DNA of 11,627 nt from Clostridia bacterium (GCA_017631705.1 JAGBSU010000056.1:1-11627); one strand, 5' to 3'; counted from the stretch's first letter, positions 1 through 7,551 are shown. Numbers and translations are program-made. Notes: a model not told the origin generated them from the letters alone.

Positions 1-344
1 CTACCACGCTGTCGGGCGGTGAAGCACAGCGCGTGAAGTTGGCAACCGAACTTTCCAAGCGGTCTACCGGTAAGACGGTGTATATTTTGGACGAGCCGAC
101 CACTGGTTTGCATACCGCCGATGTGGCACAGTTGATTACGGTACTACAGCGATTGGTAGACGGCGGCAACACCGTAATTGTGATTGAACACAATTTGGAC
201 GTGATTAAAAGTGCCGACTACGTGGTGGATTTAGGTCCGGAGGGCGGCAACCGCGGCGGCACGTTGGTGGCAGCGGGAACACCGGAAGAGGTGGCCGCTG
301 TCCCGGAATCGTACACCGGTCAATATTTAAAAAAATTGTTATAA
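1..344 (+). CDS. uvrA: UvrA excinuclease ABC subunit A, C-terminal end (5' truncated by window)
   Basis: This is the last 113 codons of UvrA, the damage-recognition ATPase of nucleotide excision repair, which loads UvrB onto damaged DNA in the cytoplasm. Reading starts in frame at base 3. The visible part begins inside the ABC signature of the second ATPase domain (TTLSGGEAQRVKLATEL). It continues through the Walker B region (VYILDEPTTGLH), the D-loop/switch region with the conserved histidine (VIVIEHNLDVIKSADYVVDLGPEGG) and a typical UvrA tail (TPEEVAA). The LGPEGG and EPTTGLH wording is specific to UvrA among ABC ATPases. The gene ends at a TAA at 342-344. No strong rho-independent terminator follows, only a weak inverted repeat that overlaps the typA promoter, so some read-through into typA is possible. 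The start and the zinc-finger regions lie outside the window. Confidence 0.95.
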   Translation, partial: TTLSGGEAQRVKLATELSKRSTGKTVYILDEPTTGLHTADVAQLITVLQRLVDGGNTVIVIEHNLDVIKSADYVVDLGPEGGNRGGTLVAAGTPEEVAAVPESYTGQYLKKLL

Positions 345-361
345 ATGACACGGTAAAACTC

Positions 362-390
362 TTGTGATAATACCGCTTTTGTGGTATGAT
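362..390 (+). promoter_or_regulatory. Sigma-A-type promoter of the typA operon, with extended -10
   Basis: A -35-like TTGTGA (362-367) and a -10 TATGAT (385-390) are separated by 17 bases. A TG one base upstream of the -10 (382-383) makes it an extended -10. Transcription would start near 397, about 30 bases before the typA ATG. An imperfect inverted repeat (370-376 with 381-387, loop TTTT) sits inside the spacer and runs into the -10. It may be a weak uvrA terminator or an operator. Confidence 0.65.
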
Positions 391-428
391 AGATGGGTTA
401 GAATTCTAAAAAGATAGGAAGATTGAAC

Positions 429-2255
429 ATGGGAACACGGGAAAATTTGCGGAACATTGCCATTATTGCACACGTCGACCATGGAAAAACCACTTTAGTC
501 GACCAAATGCTGAGGCAAAGCGGGATTTTCCGTGAAAATGAGCAAGTGGCTGAGCGTGTGATGGACTCCAACGACTTGGAAAAAGAACGCGGTATTACCA
601 TTCTTTCGAAAAACACGGCTGTCATGTACGGTGACACCAAAATCAATATTGTGGACACTCCCGGTCACGCCGATTTCGGTGGGGAAGTAGAACGCATTTT
701 AATGATGGTAGACGGTGTGCTTTTGCTGGTAGATGCCTTTGAAGGGTGTATGCCGCAAACGCGTTTCGTATTGAAAAAGGCATTGGGCTTGGGTAAACGT
801 CCCGTCGTGGTGATTAATAAAATTGACCGTGACGGTGCGCGCCCGGCAGAAGTGATTGACGAATTGTTGGATTTGTTTATCGAACTCGGTGCCGATGAGG
901 ACCAATTGGATTTTCCGGTGGTGTATGCCTCGGGCCGTGATGGGTATGCCTCGCTTGACCCGAACGTGCACGAAGGGAACATGCAACCGCTGTTTGAGGC
1001 GATCTTGCAATACGTGCCGGCACCGCAAGGTGATTTGGACGGACCGCTGCAAATTTTGTTTTCCAACATTGACTACGACGATTACGTAGGTCGTATCGGT
1101 GTCGGTCGTGTGGAACGCGGTACGGTGCGCAACGGACAAACCATTACGTTGTGCAAAACCGACGGTACGACGACAAATGCCCGTATCGGGAAATTGTATC
1201 AGTTTGAAGGATTGCGCCGTGTGGAGCACGAGACAGCGGCGTTGGGGGATTTGATTGCCGTGACCGGTATTACCGATTTAAATATCGGTGAAACCGCGTG
1301 CGATCCGACAGCGGTAGAAGCATTGCCGTTTGTCAACATCGACGAGCCGACGATTTCCATGCTATTTATGGTGAATAACAGCCCCTTTGCAGGACGCGAG
1401 GGTAAATTTGTCACTTCGCGCAATCTGCGTGATCGTTTGTTCAAGGAAGTGGAAACCAACGTCAGCATGCGTGTCAAAGAGACCGATACGACCGATGCGT
1501 TTGAGGTGTCCGGTCGCGGTGAATTACATTTATCCATTTTGATTGAAACCATGCGTCGGCAAGGCTATGAATTTGCCGTCAGCCGTCCGCAGGTGATTTA
1601 TAAGCACGACAAAAGCGGTGCATTATTAGAGCCGATGGAACTGTTGATGATTGAAGTGCCCGAAAACTATGTGGGTACGGTTATGGAAAAACTCGGCTCC
1701 CGCAAGGCGGAAATGTTGGATATGGATACCAAGGATACCGGTGTCAGCCACTTGGAATTCCGTATTCCGGCGCGTGGGCTTATGGGCTACCGTCAGCAAT
1801 TTTTAACCGATACCAACGGTAATGGTATCATGAACAGCGTGTTTGACGGTTATGAACCGTATAAGGGGGACATTCCGCAACGCGTGCAAGGATCGTTGGT
1901 TGTGTTTGAAACCGGTGAAACCAGCGGCTACGGTTTATTTAATGCCCAAGACCGGGGTGCGTTGTTCGTAGGACCGGCGGTGCAGGTGTACGAGGGCATG
2001 ATTGTCGGTCAATCTCCCAAAAGTGAAGATATTGTTGTGAACGTGTGTAAGAAAAAACACGTAACGAATATGCGTGCTGCCGGCTCGGATGAAGCATTGC
2101 GGTTAACACCACCGGTGGTACTTTCCTTAGAGCAATCCTTGGAATTTATCAACGACGATGAGTTGGTAGAAGTTACTCCCGAAAGTATTCGGTTGCGTAA
2201 ACGGATTCTTTCCAAAGAGCAACGCATGAAAGAATCTGCTAAGAAGAAAGGATGA
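429..2255 (+). CDS. typA: TypA/BipA ribosome-associated translational GTPase
   Basis: TypA/BipA is a translation-factor GTPase related to EF-G and LepA that binds the ribosome. It is linked to stress and low-temperature growth and to ribosome assembly. The product is 608 residues, close to the usual family length of about 607. G-domain motifs are all present: G1 AHVDHGKTT (14-22), G2 ERGITI (53-58), G3 DTPGHADFGGEVER (76-89), G4 NKID (130-133) and a G5-like ASGRDG (167-172). A beta-barrel domain follows, then EF-G-like domains and the TypA-specific C-terminal region with RGLMGYRQQFLTDTNGNG and the GYGLFNAQDRG stretch. The ATG at 429 is preferred because AGGAAG (416-421) lies 7 bases upstream. 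An in-frame TTG at 423 is only one base from that site. The stop overlaps the comEC start (ATGA), so typA is the first gene of a translationally coupled operon. Confidence 0.96.
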   Translation: MGTRENLRNIAIIAHVDHGKTTLVDQMLRQSGIFRENEQVAERVMDSNDLEKERGITILSKNTAVMYGDTKINIVDTPGHADFGGEVERILMMVDGVLLLVDAFEGCMPQTRFVLKKALGLGKRPVVVINKIDRDGARPAEVIDELLDLFIELGADEDQLDFPVVYASGRDGYASLDPNVHEGNMQPLFEAILQYVPAPQGDLDGPLQILFSNIDYDDYVGRIGVGRVERGTVRNGQTITLCKTDGTTTNARIGKLYQFEGLRRVEHETAALGDLIAVTGITDLNIGETACDPTAVEALPFVNIDEPTISMLFMVNNSPFAGREGKFVTSRNLRDRLFKEVETNVSMRVKETDTTDAFEVSGRGELHLSILIETMRRQGYEFAVSRPQVIYKHDKSGALLEPMELLMIEVPENYVGTVMEKLGSRKAEMLDMDTKDTGVSHLEFRIPARGLMGYRQQFLTDTNGNGIMNSVFDGYEPYKGDIPQRVQGSLVVFETGETSGYGLFNAQDRGALFVGPAVQVYEGMIVGQSPKSEDIVVNVCKKKHVTNMRAAGSDEALRLTPPVVLSLEQSLEFINDDELVEVTPESIRLRKRILSKEQRMKESAKKKG

Positions 2256-4354
2256 CACGGTGGGCGGCTCGCCCTTTATGGGTGGCCGGACTGGTCTTTT
2301 TAGCGGTCTGTTTGATTGCCGTATGGATACCGCTTTCGGCGGTTCGGTGGATGCTATATGGTAGTACGGTGCTGTTAATACCGACACTTACGGTGCCGTT
2401 TCTTCGGCGGTTGCGTGTTCCTACGGTTTTTCTGTTGGCTTGCTCGATAGCATCGCTTTCGTATGTGATAGTCGAAACGAATCGCTATTTACCGGCAACA
2501 CAACATGTTGGAAAAACCGTCTTTTTACAAGCGCAGGTACAACCCTCTACCACCGATACGGTTTGTTTGAGGGTGCAAGACGGCGATTTACCTGAAAATG
2601 TGGGAGTTCTTCTGTATCATAACAAGTTTGAGACTACCTACGAACCGTATGAGGTAATATCGGCTCGTTTTGAATTGATTCCGTTTAAAGGGCAAGGTCT
2701 TTCACGCTTGCAGCGCAAGGCATCGTCGATTTGGTTTGCGGCGAAATTGATAGACGAACAACCGATTCGCCAGGCGGGTACTGTGCCGTGGAGCGATAGG
2801 TTTTATCGGCTACGCTGTGCAGCCGTTGCTGATATTGAGCAAAAACTTCCTAAAGATTCTGCGGCGGTGGTGTCCGGTATTTGTTTTGGGGAAGACAGCA
2901 AGCTTTCCGAAACCGCGCAGGACGATTTTCGTACTTGCGGTGTTACGCATTTGTTTGCTGTTTCCGGTTTACATATGACGGTGTTGGCGCAAGTCGTTCT
3001 ATCGCTTCTTAAAAAATGCCGTGTACCGCGTGTATGGCAAGCGATAATTGCGTTATCGGTTTTGCTTTCTTTTATGATGATAGTTGGATTATCCGCCTCG
3101 GTTGTACGTGCCGGCGTTTTATGTGCGTTGGTGCTGGTAGGGAACTGTTTGCACCGTCAAGCGGATTCTCGCACATCCTTAGGTATGGCACTACTGTTAT
3201 TATTAACAATCAATCCGTATGCGGCTTACGATGTTGGATTGTTGCTTTCCTTCGCTTCAACCTACGGCTTGTTGGTATGGGCACGGCCGCTGCAAGACCT
3301 CTTGTTGCGTATTCCGTACGCGTGGATGGGGAGCGTTGTCGCCGGCATTTGGAAAGCGGTGGCCATTGGTATAGCCATGACTTTGGCGGCTTCGTTTGCT
3401 ACGATACCGGTGCTGACGGTATATTTCGGCACACTGTCGCTGGTAAGCGTGCCTGCCAATGTGCTGACAATGTTTCCGGCAGAATGGATTATGCTGTTGG
3501 GATGTTTTGCTTCGCTTGTTTCACCGGTATTTCCCTTCTTGGGTAATTTGTTGCTGTTTGTATGTGGCAAATTGGCCGAGTATATGCTTTGGATTTGCGG
3601 AGTGATAGCCAAGTTCCCGTTTGCCACTATTACGGTGCGAGCCACGCTGTGGATAGCGTGGATAGCCGCCACCTATTTTTTGTTGTTGATGGGTTGGGTG
3701 CTTTACCGTAAGCGAGGAGTACTCGGAGGCGCGGTCGTGGCGGTGTTAATTTTAGGTGTGATTTCGGCGCTGAATCGCTCTGTTATGAAAGGCCGTTTAA
3801 CGGTAGAAAGTATTTCCTGTACTACCGATACGGCGGCGTGTGTTTATTTTGAACGGTATACCGTGGCGGTGCTGTCGCTGTCCTCGACCGAACCAGTAGA
3901 TGAGATAATTACACGGTTGGCAGAACGCGATATCACCCATGTTGATGCGGTTATTTTTATCGGCGGTAAGGGCTCAGCAGTAGCGGCGGCCCCTGCGGCA
4001 TTCGGTGATTGTCTTGACGGAAACACCGTGTGTGTATATGCCGACGTCGAAACACCGTTTATCGGTATTGATTTGTCACAAAGGGCGGCTCGTTTCGGAG
4101 AAAACGGCAGTTTGATTAGCCAAAACGGATTTTTACAAATGACGGTAGGTGACAACTGTGTTGTTTTTGCCGAAAACGGCGCCAAACGGCAAAACCTTCC
4201 GATAGCATTTGAAGACGCAGCACTTTTGTTTTCAGCAGGAAAAGCAGAAGTGTTATGCAGCGATAAAGCACAAGGATTGCCGGAGGGAACGGTCTTAACA
4301 GATCCGCCATCGGCATTGGTGTTGAAAAAAGGCGAGGTCTGGTACAGCTCTTAG
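2252..4354 (+). CDS. comEC: ComEC/Rec2-family DNA uptake channel protein with divergent C-terminal domain
   Basis: ComEC is the inner-membrane channel that carries single-stranded DNA into the cytoplasm during natural transformation. The 700-residue product starts with hydrophobic segments (about 10-73). A soluble stretch (about 85-175) fits the DUF4131/OB-like domain. The Competence domain follows (about 200-505), with the hallmark THLFAVSGLHM (232-242), a run of predicted membrane helices and the LLLTINPYAAYDVGLLLSFA region (315-334). Most Firmicute homologues end in a metallo-beta-lactamase-like nuclease domain with an HxHxDH-type motif. Here the last 185 residues (515-700) keep a vaguely similar position but show no such motif. 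ITHVDAVIFIGG (561-572) stands about where THxDxDH is expected. The ATG overlaps the typA stop, and the gene ends at TAG 4352-4354, whose G begins a GTG in the holA frame. Family assignment is firm. Whether the protein still supports transformation cannot be told from this window. Confidence 0.9.
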   Translation: MTRWAARPLWVAGLVFLAVCLIAVWIPLSAVRWMLYGSTVLLIPTLTVPFLRRLRVPTVFLLACSIASLSYVIVETNRYLPATQHVGKTVFLQAQVQPSTTDTVCLRVQDGDLPENVGVLLYHNKFETTYEPYEVISARFELIPFKGQGLSRLQRKASSIWFAAKLIDEQPIRQAGTVPWSDRFYRLRCAAVADIEQKLPKDSAAVVSGICFGEDSKLSETAQDDFRTCGVTHLFAVSGLHMTVLAQVVLSLLKKCRVPRVWQAIIALSVLLSFMMIVGLSASVVRAGVLCALVLVGNCLHRQADSRTSLGMALLLLLTINPYAAYDVGLLLSFASTYGLLVWARPLQDLLLRIPYAWMGSVVAGIWKAVAIGIAMTLAASFATIPVLTVYFGTLSLVSVPANVLTMFPAEWIMLLGCFASLVSPVFPFLGNLLLFVCGKLAEYMLWICGVIAKFPFATITVRATLWIAWIAATYFLLLMGWVLYRKRGVLGGAVVAVLILGVISALNRSVMKGRLTVESISCTTDTAACVYFERYTVAVLSLSSTEPVDEIITRLAERDITHVDAVIFIGGKGSAVAAAPAAFGDCLDGNTVCVYADVETPFIGIDLSQRAARFGENGSLISQNGFLQMTVGDNCVVFAENGAKRQNLPIAFEDAALLFSAGKAEVLCSDKAQGLPEGTVLTDPPSALVLKKGEVWYSS

Positions 4355-4364
4355 TGATTTCAAA

Positions 4365-4371
4365 AGAGGAG
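4365..4371 (+). promoter_or_regulatory. Ribosome binding site that sets the holA start
   Basis: AGAGGAG at 4365-4371 lies 9 bases before ATG 4381. It overlaps or nearly touches the alternative in-frame starts GTG 4354 and ATG 4372, so 4381 is the best-placed start. Confidence 0.55.
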
Positions 4372-4380
4372 ATGAAGAAA

Positions 4381-5430
4381 ATGCCGTCTACCGAAAAAGA
4401 TTTGAAAGAGCATTTGAAAACCGAAGAGGTCAAGCAAGTGTACTTGCTGTACGGCGAAGAAAGTTATCTGACCGCCCATTATGTAGAACAGTTGGTGGGA
4501 AAATCCGGTGTGCGTGCCGATGATGAGTTGAGCGTTTTTAATTATCAACGCTTTGACGGGCAAGAAAGTTCTTTTGATGCGATTGAAGCGGCGGCAGAAT
4601 CCTTACCGCTGATGGCCGACGTGAAATGTGTTACGGTGAGCAACTGTGATGTTACGGCGACGGCGGTGTTCGACCGCGCCATGGCGCTTGTTAATGATCC
4701 GCCGGAAGGAACAGTCTTGATTTTTTGGATGACCACGCTGCTTTCTGACGGCAAGTTGAATGCTAAATGGAGGCAGTTTGCCGAGGCGGTTGACAAAAAC
4801 GGCATGTGCGTTTCTTTCCCTCGAAAAAGTAACGAAGAAATTGCGCGCATTTTATGCGCCGGTGCCGGCCGTCGCGGTTGTTTGATGAAACCGCAAACCG
4901 CACTGCTATTGGTGGAACAATGCGGCAACGACATGAACTTGTTGCTCAACGAATTGGATAAGCTGTGCGCATTAGCAGCTAACGGAGAAATCACCGTTTC
5001 TATTTTAGAACAAGTGGCAACCAAAAACCTTAACGCACAAGCGTATGAGTTATCCGGTGCCATTCTGAAAAACCAATATGAAAAGGCCTATATTAGTTTG
5101 CATCGGCTGTTTGCTTCCAAAACCGAACCGCTGATGATTTTGGCTGCGTTATCCGGTGCGTATACCGATATGTACCGCGCTAAACTGGCAACCATCGATG
5201 GTAGACAAGCCGAAACGCTGGTGGAAGAGTTTGATTATAAAGGAAAAGTTTTTCGTCTGCGGTATGCATCGCGTGATTGCAGTCGTATGTCGTTGGAGGC
5301 GTTGCGAGAAAGTTTGGATTTGTTAGCACAAGCCGACAGACGCTTAAAATCCTCTTCCGGCGACAAAAAGACGGTGTTAGAAGAACTTGCTGCCAAATTG
5401 ATTGTTACGGCAAAATTGGGGCAATCGTAA
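4381..5430 (+). CDS. holA: DNA polymerase III subunit delta
   Basis: The delta subunit is part of the clamp loader. It opens the beta sliding clamp and loads it on primed DNA at the replication fork. From the chosen start the protein is 349 residues, usual for the family (about 340). The N-terminal region VKQVYLLYGEESYL is the typical delta opening. It is followed by the Rossmann-like domain with conserved acidic and hydrophobic strands. CGNDMNLLLNELDKLCALA matches the delta middle domain, and the helical C-terminal collar domain holds the LDLLAQADRRLKSS stretch and LEELAAKLI. GTG 4354 and ATG 4372 are in-frame alternatives, rejected on ribosome-binding-site spacing. GTG 4354 would share a base with the comEC stop and cannot be fully excluded. 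comEC followed by holA is a common order in Firmicutes. The stop TAA overlaps the next gene's ATG (TAATG). Confidence 0.93.
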   Translation: MPSTEKDLKEHLKTEEVKQVYLLYGEESYLTAHYVEQLVGKSGVRADDELSVFNYQRFDGQESSFDAIEAAAESLPLMADVKCVTVSNCDVTATAVFDRAMALVNDPPEGTVLIFWMTTLLSDGKLNAKWRQFAEAVDKNGMCVSFPRKSNEEIARILCAGAGRRGCLMKPQTALLLVEQCGNDMNLLLNELDKLCALAANGEITVSILEQVATKNLNAQAYELSGAILKNQYEKAYISLHRLFASKTEPLMILAALSGAYTDMYRAKLATIDGRQAETLVEEFDYKGKVFRLRYASRDCSRMSLEALRESLDLLAQADRRLKSSSGDKKTVLEELAAKLIVTAKLGQS

Positions 5431-6035
5431 TGCCGGTGAGAATAAAAGAAGCGGTGGTAGTGGAAGGACGGTACGATGCTGCACGGTTGCGTCAGGTCGT
5501 GGATACGGTGATTGTGGAAACCGATGGTTTCGGCATTTTTCGCCAACCGGAAACGATGGTCTTGCTGCGGAGGCTTGCAAACACGATCGGATTGATTGTA
5601 TTGACCGACAGCGATTCGGCAGGTTTTGTTATTCGTGACCGTATCAGCGGTTCGCTTCCCAAAGAAACGGTGAAGCATGCCTACATACCGGAAATCGCGG
5701 GAAAAGAACGGCGCAAACGAACACCATCCAAAGAAGGGTTGCTCGGCGTGGAAGGTCAAGAAAACGAAGTGATTCTCACAGCACTTTTACGAGCGGGCGC
5801 TACGGTGGAGGGAGCAATTTGTTTTGAAAACCCACCGCTTTTTTTGACCAAGGCGCGATTATATCAAGACGGATTAACCGGTGGCAAAAGCAGCGCTGTT
5901 CGCCGCAAACGGTTGTTGGCCCAAATGGGCTTGCCGCAAAAACTATCCACCAACCGTTTTCTGGAAGTTTGTAACGCCTTGCTTACCGAAGAGGAATATT
6001 GTCGTTACTTACAAGGAGAAGAAAGTGTAGTATGA
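5430..6035 (+). CDS. RNase M5-like Toprim domain protein with C-terminal DUF4093-type region
   Basis: The N-terminal half (about 1-95) is a Toprim fold like that of ribonuclease M5, the enzyme that matures 5S rRNA in low-GC Gram-positives. The Toprim signature glutamate is E12 in KEAVVVEGRYD. The DxD pair is D60 and D62 in VLTDSDSAGF, where classical RNase M5 has TDPDxPG. The second half (about 95-201) contains GKERRKRTP, KEGLLGVEG and LTKARLYQDGLTGG, which I recall from clostridial proteins annotated as DUF4093. The product is 201 residues. The start ATG overlaps the holA stop. A longer reading frame opens upstream at 5277 but lies inside holA and has no need to be used. Classical rnmV lies beside ksgA and this gene does not, so 5S rRNA maturation is likely but unproven and no symbol is given. 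It overlaps maf at ATGA (6032-6035). Confidence 0.82.
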   Translation: MPVRIKEAVVVEGRYDAARLRQVVDTVIVETDGFGIFRQPETMVLLRRLANTIGLIVLTDSDSAGFVIRDRISGSLPKETVKHAYIPEIAGKERRKRTPSKEGLLGVEGQENEVILTALLRAGATVEGAICFENPPLFLTKARLYQDGLTGGKSSAVRRKRLLAQMGLPQKLSTNRFLEVCNALLTEEEYCRYLQGEESVV

Positions 6036-6589
6036 AACCGATAATTTTAGCATCGGCATCGCCCCGACGTCGTGAAATTTGTGATTTGTTAGGACTTTGC
6101 TATACGGTAGAACCGGCATTGACCGAACCGGAAGTTTGCGCGACGCTTCCGCCGAAAGAAGCGGTACTGCAAGTGGCACGGCACAAAGCGGAAGAAGTTG
6201 CCGCCAAACATAACGGCGAGATTGTACTTGGTGCCGATACTGTGGTAGAAATTGATGATGAGCTGTTAGGAAAACCGAGCAGCCCCGAAAATGCGGCCGC
6301 TATGTTGCGTCGGCTTTCCGGTAAAACGCATCGTGTAATTACGGCGGTATGGGTCTGTGACGGTGAACACAGCGAAGGGTTTTACGATAGCGCCGCGGTG
6401 GAGTTTATGCCGATGAGTGAAGAGGAAATTACCGCGTACGTGCAAAGTGGCGAACCGATGGATAAAGCAGGTGCGTATGCCATACAAGGACAAGGTATGC
6501 GGTACATCCGCGGTATTCATGGCGATTTTTATACCGTGATGGGTCTTCCGTCCGGTCGATTATACGAGTTTTTGAAGAACCATTGCTAA
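6032..6589 (+). CDS. maf: Maf family nucleotide pyrophosphatase (house-cleaning NTPase)
   Basis: Maf proteins hydrolyse non-canonical or excess nucleoside triphosphates to monophosphates and pyrophosphate, and are associated with septum control. The 185-residue product has the family motifs in order: ILASASPRRREI (5-16), GADTVV (67-72) with catalytic D69, LGKP (79-82), LSGKTHRV (95-102) and DKAGAYAIQGQG (144-155). The pattern looks more like the YhdE (dTTP/UTP) branch than the YceF branch, but substrate choice was not tested by alignment. ATG 6032 is chosen because AAGGAGAA (6013-6020) lies 11 bases upstream and the protein then begins with the family's usual MKPIILASASPRR. A longer in-frame opening at 5999 would only add residues overlapping the upstream gene. 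It is the last gene of the typA operon, followed 7 bases later by the hairpin at 6597. Confidence 0.94.
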   Translation: MKPIILASASPRRREICDLLGLCYTVEPALTEPEVCATLPPKEAVLQVARHKAEEVAAKHNGEIVLGADTVVEIDDELLGKPSSPENAAAMLRRLSGKTHRVITAVWVCDGEHSEGFYDSAAVEFMPMSEEEITAYVQSGEPMDKAGAYAIQGQGMRYIRGIHGDFYTVMGLPSGRLYEFLKNHC

Positions 6590-6596
6590 TAACACG

Positions 6597-6634
6597 AACG
6601 AGCCGAGCAACAAAAGTTGCTCGGCTCGTTTTAG
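6597..6634. terminator. Shared terminator between maf and convergent yebC
   Basis: A perfect 15-bp stem (6597-6611 with 6616-6630) with an AAAA loop is GC-rich in the middle and ends in TTTT on the plus strand. It lies 7 bases after the maf stop and 14 bases from the yebC stop. The plus-strand T run is short. On the minus strand there is only a weak T-rich tail, so termination is probably stronger for maf. Confidence 0.85.
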
Positions 6635-6644
6635 ATGGTGTAGA

Positions 6645-7382
6645 TTAGTCTTCGTCGGGACGTTCCCAGTTGTGCCATACGTTTTGGACGTCGTCGTTGT
6701 CTTCCAATGCATCCAACAATTTTTCCATTTTGCTAATGGATTCTTCGTCTTCGATGGTGGAATACACGTCGGGAAGCATTTGCAATTCGGCTGAAACAAA
6801 GGAATAGCCTTTGGCTTCCAAATCGTCACGCACCGCAGAGAAATCGTCCGGTTCGGTAGTGATTTCAAAAACATCCTCGTCGGCGGCAAAGTCCGAAGCA
6901 CCGGCTTCTAACGCATCTTCCATTACCTTATCCTCGTCTAAGCCTTCGGCTTCAATAGCAAGAATACCTTTTTGGCTAAACATAAAACCAACACAGCCGG
7001 TTTGACCCAAGTTTCCGCCGTACTTGTCAAAGTAGTGGCGCACGTCGGCGGCGGTGCGGTTGCGGTTGTCGGTTAACGTTTCGACAATAACGGCGATGCC
7101 GCACGGGCCGTAGCCTTCATATTGTAATGCCTCGTAACTATCGGTGTTGCTGTCGCCGGCGGCTTTTTTGATGATGCGGTCAATGTTGTCGTTGGGCACG
7201 TTGTTCGCCTTAGCTTTGGCGATGGCGTCCTTTAAGCGAGAGTTGGAAGCCGGGTCAGCGCTGCCGCCCTCTTTTACGGCGACGGCAATTTCACGCCCCA
7301 TTTTGGTGAAAATTTTTGCTTTTTGACCGTCGGTTTTTTCTTTTTTGCGTTTGATATTGTTCCATTTGGAATGTCCGGACAT
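6645..7382 (-). CDS. yebC: YebC/TACO1 family translation or transcription factor
   Basis: The product is 245 residues, normal for the family. It opens with the hallmark MSGHSKWNNIKRKKEKTDG and continues with KAKIFTKMGREIAVAVKEGG. The conserved core DAIAKAKANNVPNDNIDR, YEGYGPCGIAVIVETLTDN, NRTAADVRHYFDKYGGNLG and GCVGFMF is also present. The C-terminal third is acidic and ends in WERPDED. YebC proteins were first described as DNA-binding regulators. More recent work on bacterial YebC and mitochondrial TACO1 shows a role on the ribosome in relieving stalling at proline-rich stretches. ATG 7382 is chosen because the family always starts at MSGHSKW. A longer in-frame opening at 7445 would begin inside the promoter. 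An AAGGGG-type binding site (about 7391-7396) stands 8 bases upstream. The gene is monocistronic, convergent with maf and divergent from the kdg operon. Confidence 0.95.
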   Translation of the reverse strand: MSGHSKWNNIKRKKEKTDGQKAKIFTKMGREIAVAVKEGGSADPASNSRLKDAIAKAKANNVPNDNIDRIIKKAAGDSNTDSYEALQYEGYGPCGIAVIVETLTDNRNRTAADVRHYFDKYGGNLGQTGCVGFMFSQKGILAIEAEGLDEDKVMEDALEAGASDFAADEDVFEITTEPDDFSAVRDDLEAKGYSFVSAELQMLPDVYSTIEDEESISKMEKLLDALEDNDDVQNVWHNWERPDED

Positions 7383-7416
7383 AATCAGAACCCCTTTATC
7401 TAAAAATACAATATGA

Positions 7417-7445
7417 AGTATAGCACAAACCGTTTTTTCTTGCAA
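7417..7445 (-). promoter_or_regulatory. Sigma-A-type promoter of yebC
   Basis: Read on the minus strand, a -35 TTGCAA (7440-7445) and a -10 TATACT (7417-7422) are separated by exactly 17 bases. Transcription would start near 7410, giving a leader of about 28 bases. Confidence 0.75.
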
Positions 7446-7486
7446 GAGTCAGTTGTGAAAGAATAGTGAATTCGTCGCAAAATATC

Positions 7487-7514
7487 TTGACAAAATACAA
7501 ATAAACAGTACAAT
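7487..7514 (+). promoter_or_regulatory. Sigma-A-type promoter of the KDPG aldolase/KDG kinase operon
   Basis: A consensus -35 TTGACA (7487-7492) and a -10 TACAAT (7509-7514) are separated by 16 bases. Transcription would start near 7521, with a T- and A-rich leader of about 30 bases before ATG 7552. A direct repeat of GTGAA at 7455-7459 and 7466-7470, offset by 11 bases, lies just upstream. Confidence 0.75.
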
Positions 7515-7551
7515 AGAATATAAGATGTTTTTTTAAAAAAGGGTGAAGAAA

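Noticed and set aside
423..431. TTG 423 as typA start
   Set aside because: It is only one base from the AGGAAG site, while ATG 429 has normal spacing and gives the usual TypA N-terminus.
699..1229. Minus-strand open frame of 176 codons inside typA
   Set aside because: It lies wholly antisense to the conserved GTPase gene and shows no recognisable protein family.
3016..3546. Plus-strand alternative frame of 176 codons inside comEC
   Set aside because: The comEC frame carries the conserved Competence domain here. The alternative frame has an unusual Cys-rich composition and no start signal.
5235..5759. Long minus-strand open frame (174 codons) across the holA/Toprim junction
   Set aside because: It is antisense to two well-recognised genes, lacks a credible ribosome binding site, and its translation is rich in His, Arg and Phe without any family motif. 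It is a shadow of biased codon use.
7383..7445. Upstream extension of yebC by 21 codons
   Set aside because: The extension would cover the -10 and part of the -35 of a good promoter, and the family starts at MSGHSKW.
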